From contig NC_067122.1 in assembly GCF_021347895.1 (NCBI RefSeq), forward strand, positions 11,521,983-11,585,982: a DNA stretch of 64,000 bases, read 5' to 3'. This DNA is from Acanthochromis polyacanthus (lineage: Eukaryota; Chordata; Actinopteri; Pomacentridae). Positions 44,681 through 57,634 of this stretch are shown one piece after another. Under the pieces are notes generated by a model. The model searched no databases. It was not told the origin of the DNA and saw only the letters and a program-made list of their open reading frames with translations. Each line of letters starts with the position of its first letter. Position 1 is the stretch's first letter. The translations under genes and the position numbers were made by a program.

Positions 44681-45850
44681 GAAATATGCTGACTTTGATG
44701 AAAAGACCTTTAGTTTTTCTGGTCTCACAGCACTTTGTAAAGACCTTCTATATGTCTGTCATGAGAACAACAAGCAGAGCGACATGCAGCAGCTGCACTG
44801 ACAGAAAAAAGCTGTGGGGAAACATTTCTCCGCCCTTTGACCAACAACTGAAGCTGTTGTCCCACCCTCATCTTACCAAAAAGATCAGGGTGGGACAAGT
44901 GACTGATGGCACCTCCCCTCATGGATCAGCCATTGCCAATGAAAACACCAAATCTCAGAGACGTGATGAAAATGGTCAAGCCAGAATGACTGAGTAGGCA
45001 TTAGTGTGTGACCATCACTCTTGTATCCTCTCATCTATAATTTCTTCTGTAAATTGATCTGATATTAATATTATGCACAACAATAATATAGTGTTGTTCC
45101 ACTTTTATATTTACAATAGATACACAAGACCAACTTTCTCACATGAAAGCTGAGTGAAGCAGGAAGAACAGCCACTTTGTATTCACACCTTCAGAAGACC
45201 AACCACAGCAGTGCTAAAGTTTCCATTCATCCTTTGTTTGTCAGTGCTGACTGAATTTGTGTTTGTGTTTCTATGTTTCAGGTGTGCACAGTGTTGTGCA
45301 CAAAAGAGAGGCCATAAAGTAAAATGGAGGACATGAAACTTTTTATGTTGGTGTTTTGTTTCAAATTACATTTCATCGTCGTTACTTCTCCTTTTTCCAC
45401 CGTCTTGTATGTGGGACTGCATGCGTATTTTGTGCAAACTGACTGGATGTTAGGAATCACTGATTTAGGTTACTAGTTGTTTTGAAAGGACAATATTTAT
45501 GGTCAACAATTCAGTTACATTTACAGTAATAACAACAGCTGTTGTATGTAGTTTTATTTTTGGTATATTTTCCTTTGTTGCGCAGTGAACAGTGAAAAGA
45601 CAGCAGGGGGTTATAGAGGGAGGTGTGACATGATGCAGTTTCACAGCTCAAGTTGAACCAGGGATGTTGTGGTTTTATGCTGCTGAGGAGCTTTGTGTGA
45701 AAAACGTCATTGCCAGACCAGCATGTTTTGCCTCATGGTCTAGCTTAAAATCTTTGGTTTTAAGCTACTTATACCTTTCATATTTAGAACAACACCATGT
45801 TTTTTGACTTGCGGTTGACAGTATGTTGACCTTTATAAAGGCCAAAACCA
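44680..45850. repeat. Conserved intergenic module, copy E
   Basis: GGTCTCACAGCACTTTGTAA (about 44721) and CCGCCCTTTGACCAACAACT are followed by the core GCAGGAAGAACAGCCACTTT with CAACCACAGC (about 45159-45209). In this copy one frame reads MLTLMKRPLVFLVSQH from 44686, a leader-like stretch, but it is not kept open in the other copies. Confidence 0.6.
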
Positions 45851-46025
45851 AAACGTTTCAGTCTGTCGCTTTCGGTTGTCAATTTATTTTCAGTCTCTTG
45901 ACTGTAGATGTAAAGTACTTATGCCAGAAACCCCCACTGGGCTGTTATATAGTCTCAGGTGCATTTTATTATCACACTGCCTCACAAACTCGGGATTCAA
46001 ATATTATTCCATTTGTGATTATCAT

Positions 46026-46186
46026 CGATGCTCCCCATCTCTTACATCCCAGAGATCTCATTATTCAGCCAGTTTTGATTGTTACTACGAATCTCTTGTT
46101 TCAATTAATTGTACTTTAAACTCCCAGTAACAATCAAAACTGGCTGAATAATGAGATCTCTGGGACATAAGAGACGGGGAGCATCG
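46026..46186. repeat. Inverted repeat, 60-bp arms and 41-base loop
   Basis: Arms 46026-46085 and 46127-46186 are complementary at 57 of 60 positions. The right arm continues into sequence shared with 61240-61620, where there is no left arm. The hairpin therefore arose in this unit by a local inverted duplication. Confidence 0.9.
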
Positions 46187-46592
46187 CCTGGATCTAATTA
46201 CTACAGTTGATTATTGTGATTTGGTTCGTGCTGTGTATCTCTATTACACACCCATAGGAGAAAAGATCCAAACGTCTCCAGATCCTAAGTAAAACTGTCC
46301 ATTAACTATGATCATGCAAAATACAGCACAACTACACACAACTGTTTCTGTTTGTAAATCAGTTTAGATATATGCCCGCATTCTCCACCATTAATATACG
46401 CATATATGTGGGGAAATCTTTGCTCAGATAAGGTTTCAATGTGAATGAAGAATTATTATGCAATCTAACTGCTACTGAACCAGCGATATATTTTGATCAG
46501 TTACTGTAGCAATGCTGGTTATAAATCACTTCTTGTTACGCTGTCAAGAAGAACTTCAACACAAAACAAACACTACTGTGAATGCAAGTGAA

Positions 46593-48391
46593 AGTGCGTG
46601 TCCACTCAATGCGATTTTCCCGCATGTCAACGCGCCACATCTGAAAATCACACGGATGGTGGGTGGTCACTAATGGGCCACAACATTGTCACATGACAAC
46701 ACTCAAGCAACAGCAGGTGACGTGACAGCGCTTTCAGCTTGATGGTCCGGCAGGCATGTCGGATAGACACAGCGGCTTGGCAGCGAACTTTCTCATTTAT
46801 TTCGAAAACACTTCAGGGAAAGGTAGTGTCTACAGATATGGACCCGTACCCGTAGCCTGTGGCCTAAATATTAATGAGCCGTACATAAATATTAATGAGC
46901 CGGCTGATGAACGCGCTTCGTGATTGGCTGGTAATCCGACGGACATAAATATTAATGAGCCGGCTACGCTGATGAAGGCGCTTCCTGATTCGAGGTGAAT
47001 CTGCGTGCGGAGCCTGTCATGTCAGTCTTTTTCACGGACATTTGGGGGTTGAAATCAGCACTACTATTAAAAATAGCAAAACTTTTTATTCACGTGACCC
47101 TGTTCTAATAAAGCACAAACAGCAAACAAAACAAATGGCGGAACTAACAGCCAGCAAACTACAAGTATTTTTTTACCTTCAAAAGTAGCGACAGACTATT
47201 ACATATTAACAACCTAAACAAAACCCTGACGTATTTTCTACGTCTGTCAACACAGACACTGCACGTCAGTCACTTTAATGTTAGTGGACTCTGTTGAATG
47301 GCTAATTGACATGATCACAAACAAATCTCACAATATCACAGTAAATCGAGTTTGTGGGTTTTTTTAATTCATGCCGAATTAAAGAGCTGCTCCTCACCAT
47401 TCACGAGTGTTTGTTTCATATTCGACATCCTTAATTTTATCTTGTAAATTAGCGTCCGAAATTAAATGGGAACATTTGCAATGGAGTTCGTCAGCCGCTT
47501 CCACCACTGAATGCGGTAAACTAATTAATAGGAACTGGACTTCAAACAGTTTAGACACGGCGTCTAAAAGCGTAAAAACTACATTGTCTAAAGTGTGAGA
47601 AGAGACGGTGTATTTTTGGTTAAATTATACAATGTTCGCCGTCAAAGTCATTCATATAAACTGCCTGTAATGTGCAGCAAATAGTAGTTAACCGGCGCCA
47701 GCTCTTCAGTGACCTTAATGGTCCGTACCTCTAGTACAGATGATACGGGTACGGGTCCGTACCTCTAGCATCAACCTCAGGGAAAAGTATTTCTGAAAGC
47801 ATCTGAGGCCAGAAATAAGCTGTGCAGTAGCTTCCTCAAAATTTGAAGAAAGTTTCACGATGCTTGGAATCTCCACACTCCACACTGAATTTTCAAAAAT
47901 TACAAATCGAGTCTACTTTATGCAAATGAGCTCCAGGTAACCACATCGAATCGTAGCTGGAAACGCACCGCAAATGGACCAGCGTGCAACATGCGGTGTG
48001 TTTCAAGCTGCGGTTCGGTGTGTTTACCCGGAGCTCATTTGCATAAAGTAGACTTGACTTCTACTTTATGTAAATTCAATGTGGCGTGCAGAAATTCCTC
48101 AAACATCTAAACTAGCAGTCGGTGACCTCAAAGGAGGACAGATTCAGCTGCTGCACAGCTTATTTCTGACCTCAAATGCTTTCAGAAATACTTTTTGCTG
48201 AAGTGTTTTCGAAATAAAAGAGAAATTTTGAGCCGCACTGCGTTTATCCGACACGTCTGATGGACCATCAAGCTGAAAGCACTGTTACGTTACAATATTG
48301 TGACCCCCTAGTGACTGTCCGCCACCCAAGCAATTTTGAGATGTGCGGCGTTGACGAGCAGGAAAATCACTTCTAGTGGACATGTGGCTTG
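46593..48391. mobile_element. Long foldback DNA element with a nested insertion
   Basis: The ends are inverted copies: GTGTCCACTCAATGCGATTT on the left and, inverted, ATGTCCACTAGAAGTGATTT on the right. Complementary arms continue inward (GCTTTCAGCTTGATGGTCCG and inverted CGGACCATC-like sequence near 48260). The paralogous site near 61645 lacks the element. Another element is inserted in its left arm at 46821-47776. It carries no transposase gene. Shorter relatives lie at 4010, 14230 and 18511. Confidence 0.7.
46821..47776. mobile_element. Nested hAT/MULE-like non-autonomous element
   Basis: TCAGGGAA(A) occurs on both sides (46813-46820/1 and 47777-47784/5), an 8- or 9-bp target duplication. 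The termini contain GGACCCGTACCCGTA and, inverted, GGACCCGTACCCGTATC. Inside, TAAATATTAATGAGCCG is repeated three times between 46864 and 46962. A 63-codon open frame at 47407 has no recognisable domain. Confidence 0.7.
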
Positions 48392-48951
48392 AGGGAAACA
48401 TGAAGGAAGAGAACACAATGTTGTGATGCAATATTGTTGAGCTGAATCCAAGGACATGGGTCTAAAATCTACACTTCCCAGAATGCACTGGTAGCAGCAA
48501 AGAAGTCATCACTGATCTAGAGCACCTGGGAAGGACTGGGAGAAGCTCAGTGATCGCTGATTTAAAGCACCTGGGAAGGACTGGAGAGAGCTCACTCAAT
48601 CAAACAACCTTCAGAAGAAAAAGAAGCAAGAAAGGAGAAAGGAAATCCAAGTCCACTCATGGATTCATTCCAAAGACGCCAGTGGTTGGTGAAATGTTTG
48701 CTTTCTTGGTGGTTTAAGGTGTTGATATGGTCAAGATTCTGTTGGCTGGTGTGTGATTGGTTGGTGAAGGCACTGTAGCATTTGCCTATTTGATTTTATA
48801 TTAAGAGAGTTTGAATTAAGATTTCATTTTGAGTTTAAAGCAAAACTATAGAATTTGTGCTCTGTTAAATGTTAAACTTCTAAACTTGACTAAAATGTTA
48901 ATTTTTTTTAAATTTAGAAGGCTTAAAACGTGGCATTTGATAGAAATTAGA
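48392..48951. other. Intergenic stretch between two elements
   Basis: GAGCACCTGGGAAGGACTGG is repeated with small changes at about 48521 and 48567. Otherwise no gene or element is seen. Confidence 0.4.
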
Positions 48952-49209
48952 TTATTACCACCCGGCAAAACTGTTTTCCGGAAGGTATTGTTTCCAGTTG
49001 CATGGTATGGCTTGCTTGCTTGTTTGTCTGTAACAATTTGGTTTCCGCGCGATAACTCGATAAAATATTGACGTGGCCTCACCATATTTGGTACACAGGT
49101 GTACCATCATAAGACACAAGTCAAGTTTGCATTTGGTGACTTTGACCTCATTTTCAAGGTCACAGGGGTCATCTTTGTCGCCGGGCGGTCCAAGTTTGGT
49201 AAAACTTCT
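48952..49209. repeat. Left member of a long inverted repeat pair
   Basis: Runs from TTATTACCACCCGGCAAAAC to GGTAAAACTTCT and is the inverted counterpart of 49698-49978, with scattered mismatches. The wording (GGTACACAGGTGTACCAT, TTTTCAAGGTCACAGGGGTC) is that of a dispersed repeat. Confidence 0.8.
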
Positions 49210-49312
49210 TGTTCTTATTTGCTTTTTCATTTAAATGGTTAATATGTGAACTTTTTGGTTCTGTGTTTGATGGTGTTGATTTTTTCCCCCCCTGTCTTTA
49301 AAGGTTTACAAC

Positions 49313-50428
49313 CAGGGGTGAAAGTAAGCCGGTCCGGTACTGCGTACCGGCAAAAGATCTGGTGGCGGTATGCCGCTCTTCCACCGGTATCTATGGGTAC
49401 GCCGCCCGGCTGCCTGCTATTGAACGTTCACTCAGCAGTACGTGAGTGCGCATGCGTGTCTACTTTCCATAACACAGCGACTGCTATGGCCAATAGCAGC
49501 TGATAGCAAGTAGGTGCACTTGATTTATTGCACTGGGACATTTCCCCCAACTCGTCAATAGACATCAACAAGTGCTGCTTGTACTGGGGCGGGGCGAGCA
49601 GTAAATTACACCTGAAATTCCACACGTTCTTGTCATTGGCTGAAAAACATTCAACTGGATTTACAGCGGTTATCATCGACAGATGCATATTTTAAACTAG
49701 AAGTTTTACCAAACTTGGACCGCCCAGCGACAAAAATGACCCCTGTGACCTTGAAAATAAGGTCACGGTCACCAAATGCGAACTTGACCTGTGTCTTATT
49801 ATGGTACACCTGTGTACCAAATATGGTGAGGCAACATCAATATTTTATCGAGTTATCGCGTGGAAACCAAATTGTTACAGACAGACAAGCAAGCAAGACC
49901 ATGCAGCTGAAAACAATACCTTCCGGAAAACGCAGTTTTGCCGGGCGGTGAAAACGCAGTTTTGCCGGGCGGTAATAAAAACAGAAGCACGACAAAACAA
50001 TCAAATTTTTTTGTCAAAGTAATAATGCAAGGAAAATAACCTCTTTGATTAAAGGAAAAGACACGGACACTGAAGATGGGTTACCACAGAAAATCAGAAA
50101 CTAAATACTATAACTATTTTGGGTCTCTGTGGAAAATCTTTTAGGTGACGTGTTTTGATGTTTAGTTCCGTTCTGAGTGTTTGCTTGTGACCTCATGTCT
50201 GCTCTTACAGTTTTGTATTCTGGATGTTTATCAGTGTTTCAATTAAAGCAAAAAGTTTACCATATTTTCAAGTGTTATTAATTCCTACCTATTCCATTGG
50301 GCTACAGTAAAATATTAAGTTTTATTTGTTTGTGTTTTAACTTCACCATTTTAAAATGCTTGAAGTTGGAGCGAGACAAGGGTTTTGGTAATTGTACCGG
50401 CAAGAATTTAAAACTACTTTCACCCCTG
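49313..50428. mobile_element. Non-autonomous hAT element with 8-bp target duplication
   Basis: TTTACAAC flanks it at 49305-49312 and 50429-50436. Termini are CAGGGGTGAAAGTAAG and, inverted, CAGGGGTGAAAGTAGT. GTACTGCGTACCGGC lies near the left end. No transposase is visible. It contains the right member of the inverted pair at 49698-49978. Confidence 0.88.
49698..49978. repeat. Right member of the long inverted repeat pair, inside the hAT element
   Basis: Inverted counterpart of 48952-49209. Near its right end the unit AACGCAGTTTTGCCGGGCGG is repeated twice, which the left member does not show. Confidence 0.8.
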
Positions 50429-50436
50429 TTTACAAC

Positions 50437-51039
50437 CTATTGCTGTTGAGATAACATGACCAACCAACTTATAGGTTCCCTATAATATTGATGATGTACT
50501 TATTAAAAATTTATGTATTTATGAATCCAGTTTTAGGGGTTTATTAAGGGGCTGATTCATTTTTAAGGTGTATTAAACATATGTTGCTTTGTTAGACAGT
50601 CGGATATAAAGAATGACCTACAACACAGATACTAATAGCCTGATTTGAACCATGGGCTATATTTTCTGTGGTATAGATTAAACCTTTATTAATCCCACAG
50701 CGGGGACATTACCATTATACAGCAGCAATAGGACTCGCACTCAGATGGCGCCGCACTAGGCATCATAAATTCATTTTGACAAAATGCTTGGTTGAACTAA
50801 TCCTTGTGGTTTCACACTTTCACGTCAGACACATCGTAAGAAATCTTTTTGATGTTTGTGTGTTTAGCTGTACCACAGAATATGAGGGTAGAGGATGGAC
50901 ATTACTTTAACAAAGAGGGAAAATATTTAAAATGAGCTTGTAACATGTCAACAAAATTCTGAAAAATCATTAAAGTGAGTGACTAAACAAATAAGAATGA
51001 GGTGATACTATCCTCAAAGCCCTGGATGAGACCAATGTG
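50437..51039. other. Upstream flank of the 51179 gene
   Basis: Paralogous with 39620-40114. A short stretch near 50688 (TTTATTAATCCCACAGCGGGG) looks like a repeat fragment inserted here. No gene is seen. Confidence 0.45.
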
Positions 51040-51178
51040 ACAGGAAGTGCACTTTTGAATCTTTATTCTTTGACAACCAATCAGATGCATTTGGCAGTGT
51101 GACATAAAGGGTCTTGTTATATCTCCTCCTACATTGATTTAAACAGCGACAAGGTCCCTGACAGGAGACAATGTCAGG
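51040..51178 (+). promoter_or_regulatory. Promoter region of the NITR gene at 51179, with tiny upstream ORF
   Basis: ETS-like ACAGGAAGTGC near 51041, CCAAT at 51077-51081 and TTTAAA at 51138-51143, 41 bases before the start. The frame ATG TCA GGA TGA begins at 51171 and its stop overlaps the main ATG. Confidence 0.55.
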
Positions 51179-53058
51179 ATGATCGTCTTATGGATTACAC
51201 TGCTTGTTCTTCATGAAGGACGTGAGTGCTTTCTAACTTACACGACGTTTTTGCAAGCTGGATTTTCAAAATTCTTGTCATTTAACTTCTTCTGTATTTT
51301 TTGTTTTTTGTTTTTATTCAGATTCACTCATTCCAGTGACCACAGTTCAGCTTGGTGAATCTACAATTTTAACTTGTGATTTACATGAAAGTGACACCAG
51401 CAGATTAGAATTCCACTGGTTCATGCAGAGTGTTGGAGATAATCTGAAACTGACTGCAACGCATCGGAAATTTACAACACCTCAGTATGCACCAGAATTT
51501 TCAAACTCAAGATGGAAAGTTAATAGTGATGACAATTTTAGCAACCTGACTATTTTGAGAACAATCCAAGAGGACGAGGGAATCTACCACTGTGCATTCA
51601 TTACATTGTATGGCACAACATCTGAATGGATCGGGACATATTTGATAATAAAAGGTAATATAAGCTATTTTCAAATGCTTCAACCACTGAAGCACTACTG
51701 TATACATGTTGAAGAATAACTGTCATTAAAGATATTTTGAAAACATTTATGAAAAAAAATCCAGTTTCAATCTAATTATATATATATATACATACACATT
51801 TCTTATGGATTGATTCTGTTTGTATCCAGATGTTATTTCAACCACTGAAGTATAATACTAATAATCCCTGTTCATATCAGTACAATGTACAACTACTAAA
51901 ATCTTATCTGAAGTTTTTCTCAGGCTTTCAAAATGTGCTTTGAAGTCTCATTCTGTTAACAGTTTTTTTCATTACACAGGAGACAGTCAGAAGACATCAG
52001 ACTACACTGTTGTTCAGTCCACAGCATCACATTCAGTCCATCCAGGAGAATCACAGACTCTCCAGTGTTCAGTCTTCTCTGACTCTGACAAGAAAACATG
52101 TTCAGGAGATCTGAGTGTGTTCTGGTTCAGACCTGGATCAGATAAATCTCATCCAGACATCATCTACACTGATGGAAACAGACCTGATGAATGTGAGAAG
52201 AGATCTGACACTCAGAAGAGCTGTGTTTATCGCTCCTCTAAGACCTTCAACTCCTCTGATGCTGGGACTTACTACTGTGCTGTGACCACATGTGGACAGA
52301 TACTGTTTGGAAATGGAACTACTCTGACTAATGGTATGATTTTATGTTCAGTACTGAAGATATACAAAATATGTTAATAACATCATCAGTAATTATTCTA
52401 CTTTTCTTTCAGACGCTTGTTTACAAACTGCACGATCTCAAATGATTGCTCTGGTGGTAGCAATAATCTGCTTGGTCATTTCTGTGATTGTGAATATCGT
52501 TTTAATCTGTTACCGAACTCCAAGAGCAGCACAGGAACAATTCACAGGTAAATGTTGTTTATTGAGTCACGTTCTACACAGCTGGGATTTCGCTCAAAAA
52601 GTTTCAAACATCTGGCCTAAGTTAATAGATCTTTGTTGATAATTATTATTCATTCCTATTTACACACTGCACTGATGACAGTGAACAGTTAAATTTGTTC
52701 CTTCAGCATTTGATGCTACTTAGAGTGTCAGATAAAAGACATTATATTTTGATTTTATTCCTCATCAGAAATTGAATTCACCTCATCACAAGCAAGACGT
52801 GACAATTTGAGCCAACCAGTGGTTGATGCTGTAAGTAATGATACTAAATCACATTATTTATGGTGATTTCATTAACATGATTCCAACAGCTTGATATAAT
52901 AGTATGACTTGATCCATTTATTTTCTGCACAGACTGAAGGTGGACATGATCTGAACTATGCTGCACTGCATTTCTCTGGAAGGAAAGCTGCACGAGGAAA
53001 GAAGACGAAGGTGAAAACTGAGGAAAGTGTGTATTCTCAAGTTAAATGTCAAATGTGA
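51179..53058 (+). CDS. nitr: NITR-family receptor, type II, complete (350 aa)
   Basis: Exons: 51179-51221, 51322-51654, 51980-52333, 52413-52547, 52769-52830 and 52933-53058; 1053 nt in frame. Leader MIVLWITLLVLHEG. The V domain reads LTCDLHESDTSRLEFHWFMQ, so its first framework and CDR1 differ strongly from the 40252 gene, but its second half (PQYAPEFSNSRWKV and CAFITLYGTTSEW) is nearly the same. The I domain is almost identical to the others, with one visible change (YYCAVTTCG for YYCAVATCG). Tail motifs LNYAAL and SVYSQV are canonical ITIMs. The uncharged membrane span and the tail suggest an inhibitory receptor. The patchy V-domain similarity suggests either selection on one face or a past conversion event. 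Confidence 0.9.
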
Positions 53059-53563
53059 ACGCCTCTATGAAAAACTTTACTGTTTTTTTTTGTTTGTTTG
53101 TTTTTTAATAAAAACTAAATCTTAATCCCGTCAGTGTACTGAAGCTTCACTGGTGAAATAGACTTTGAGATGTTGAGTAAGCAGCCTGTTGATCGACTGT
53201 GTTCCCTGAGATGTTTACTACCAGCAGCTTCTCAGTGTCAACTGTGAGGAAAATTACACCTCTGAAGAAAAGGATTTGTGTTCTTCACAGTGACCTTCTC
53301 ATCTCCCTGCCTAACACACAGAACTTGCAATGCAGGAATGAACTGAACAGTTTAAATCAGAACATGAAGGAAATTCAGCATCACTGGAGTGATGATCTGG
53401 ACTCAGTCTCTGATTTCAGGTTTAGTAGGACCAGTATGGAAGAAGAACACATCGAATCTCAAGTGTTTGTGGAGAAGAACAAACAAGACATCAACACCCC
53501 CCTTCTCTCTGTCACAGACCACGGCCAGAAAGGCAGAGAGAGACTTTTCATTCTCAGCATATA

Positions 53564-55199
<1,636 letters not shown>

Positions 55200-55201
55200 T
55201 A

Positions 55202-56059
55202 GACTTGCTAGGTTTTATTTTTCTTATCATTGAATGTATATGCTTGTACTTTAGTGATGTCATGAATTAACTTTCATGTAGCCCAAAGTCTACAATTTCT
55301 AAGTTTATTCTGTTGTTTACACCTTTTTGTTATCTCAAGGACCATATGAGATGAACATATGTTTTCTGTCATTCTAATCACCTGTTCAGTGGTATTTCAG
55401 ATCTGTGATCATCATAGGTGTTTTACAATTGGATTTGTATGTTGAAGAAATCACCTCAAATTAAGTTGTAAAGGTGTTTGTCCTCTGAGCTCTCATGGAC
55501 AGTGAAGCTCAACATCAACCCTTGGGAGAAACACAATGGTTAGATGCTGATTTGAATTTGAGTCCAAAATTTCCCATATAAAGGAACGTCACTGCAATGC
55601 GAGGCCTTTGAGAAGCGACAGGGGCTCAAGTTCAGAGAAATTCATGATGTTTAATAATTAAAACAAAGGCTCAAAACTGAGTTCTTTTATGATGGCTTAA
55701 ATTTAAACTTGGGATTTGTTTCCTATGATTTATTTAAAGTTGGCCATAAGTTCACTTTAATACTACAAGAGCACAAATATTTTCTTTATGACTGAGTATC
55801 GATTCTTAGTATTTTTACTCTGGGACACTTTTGCAATGCAAACGTCCCAAAGGGCCTCCTTGTCTCTGTGTTTCCTGGACAAACTCATCCAACAGATCAT
55901 CACAGCTTCACATCCTCCCTCTTACAAAGGCTCTGCAAGCATCATTAAAGTGAATTTATCATTACAGTTGGTTTTCCAGCTCCAGAGTGATTCTCAATTC
56001 ATCTTTCTATCAACTGCTTCCAGTGATGATCACAGTTAATTTATATGCATTCATTCATT
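55202..56059. repeat. Duplicated flank, paralogous with 43516-44400
   Basis: Nearly identical to the flank after the 40252 gene. No gene is seen; the 83-codon frame at 55788 is not kept in the other copy. Confidence 0.7.
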
Positions 56060-57404
56060 CACACAACAAAAATATAAATGCAACACTTTTGTTTTTGCTC
56101 CCATTTTTTATGAGATGAACTCAAAGATCTAAAACTTTTTCCACTTTTTCCATATACACAATATCACCATTTCTCTCAAATATTGTTCACAAATCTGTCT
56201 AAATATGTGATAGTGAGTACTTCTCCTTTGCTGAGATAATCCATCCCACCTCACAGGTGTGCCATATCAAGATGCTGATTAGACACCATGATTAGTGCAC
56301 AGGTGTGCCTTAGACTGCACACAATAAAAGGACACTCTGAAATGTGCAGCTTTGTTTTGTTGGGGGGGTCCACTCCTCTTCAATGACTGTGCGAAGTTGC
56401 TGGATATTGGCGGGAACTGGTACATGCTGTCGTATACGCCGATCCAGAACATCCCAAACATGCTCAATGGTTGACATGTCTGATGAGTATGCTGGCCATG
56501 CAAGAACTGGAACATTTTCAGCTTCCAAGAATTGTGTACAGATCCTTGCAACATGGGGCCGTGCATTATCCTGCTGTAACAACGTTGACATCAGAAAACT
56601 GCTCACCCACACGACGCCACGCACGCTGTCTGCCATCTGCCCTGAACAGTGTAAACCGGGATTCATCCGTGAAGAGAACACCTCTCCAACGTGCCAGACG
56701 CCATCGAATGTGAACATTTGCCCACTCAAGTCGGTTATGAAGACGAACTGGAGTCAGGTTGAAACCCCAATGAGGATGAGCATGCAGATGAGCTTCCCTG
56801 AGACGGTTTCTGACAGTTTGTGCAGAAGTTCTTTGGTTATGCAAACTGATTGTTTCAGCAGCTGTCCCAGTGGCTGGTCTCAGACAATCTTGGAGGTGAA
56901 CCTGCTGGATGTGGAGGTCCTGGGCTGGTGTGGTTACACGTGGTCTGCGGTTGTGAGGCTGGTTGGATGAACTGCCAAATTCTCTGAAACGCCTTTGGAG
57001 ACGGCTTATGGTAGAGAAATGAACATTCAATACACGAGCAACAGTTCTGGTTGACATTCCTGCTGTCAGCATGCCAATTGCACACTCCCTCAAATCTTGC
57101 AACATCTGTGGCATTGTACTGTGATAAAACTGCACCTTTCAGAGTGGGCTTTTATTGTGGGCAGTCTAAGGCACACCTGTGCACTAATCATGGTGTCTAA
57201 TCAGCATCTTGATATGGCACACCTGTGAGGTGGGATGGATTATCTCAGCAAAGAAGTGCTCACTATCACAGATTTAGACAGATTTGTGAACAATATTTGA
57301 GAGAAATGGTGATATTATGTATGTGGAAAAGGTTTTAGATCTTTGAGTTCATCTCATAAAAATGGAAGCAAAACAAAAGTGTTGCGTTTATAATTTTGAG
57401 TGCA
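56060..57404 (-). mobile_element. Decayed Tc1-like element
   Basis: Long inverted ends: AAATATAAATGCAACACTTTTG at about 56070-56091 and its inverted counterpart near 57376, each followed by more than 200 bases of complementary sequence (for example CACAGGTGTGCCATATCAAG). The paralogous place near 44390 lacks it. The transposase inside is broken. Confidence 0.9.
56310..57114 (-). pseudogene. Broken Tc1-like transposase
   Basis: The frame starting MPQMLQDLRECAIGML (57114) has the HTH region (STRTVARVLNVHFSTISRL) and the first catalytic Asp in VLFTDESRFTLF. It ends after GEQFSDVNVVTAG near 56566. The rest resumes in another frame as LLQQDNARPHVA and continues to STIEHVWDVLDRRIRQ. The block between the first and second catalytic Asp is largely missing, the usual SPDMSPIEH reads SSDMSTIEH, and the C-terminus is cut after EEEWTPPTKQS. 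It cannot make an active enzyme. Confidence 0.85.
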
Positions 57405-57634
57405 TCTACTGTTGGTTGTTGTTATTAGGTCATTGTTGTTCATTGTTTGTTTATATTATTAGTTAATACGTAAATATTTGTGTAGAACTATCGTCCATTC
57501 TATGTATTTCATTGTTTGGGATCTGGAGGTCAGTGAAATCAGAGTTTACGACTTTTGATCATGAAACTGATCAATACAAGAAAATTTGATTGATTAGTGA
57601 TTATTAAACCTGAAACATTCTTGATAAAGGTCTC
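57405..57634. other. Continuation of the duplicated flank
   Basis: Matches 44400-44632 (GTTGGTTGTTGTTATTAGGT and onward). No gene is seen. Confidence 0.6.

Noticed and set aside
44686..44997. Leader-like peptide frame MLTLMKRPLVFLVSQH in module copy E
   Set aside because: The frame is broken by stops or start loss in the other five modules and has no downstream exon, so I do not call it a gene.
56344..56970. 208-codon forward frame
   Set aside because: Antisense shadow of the broken Tc1 transposase.
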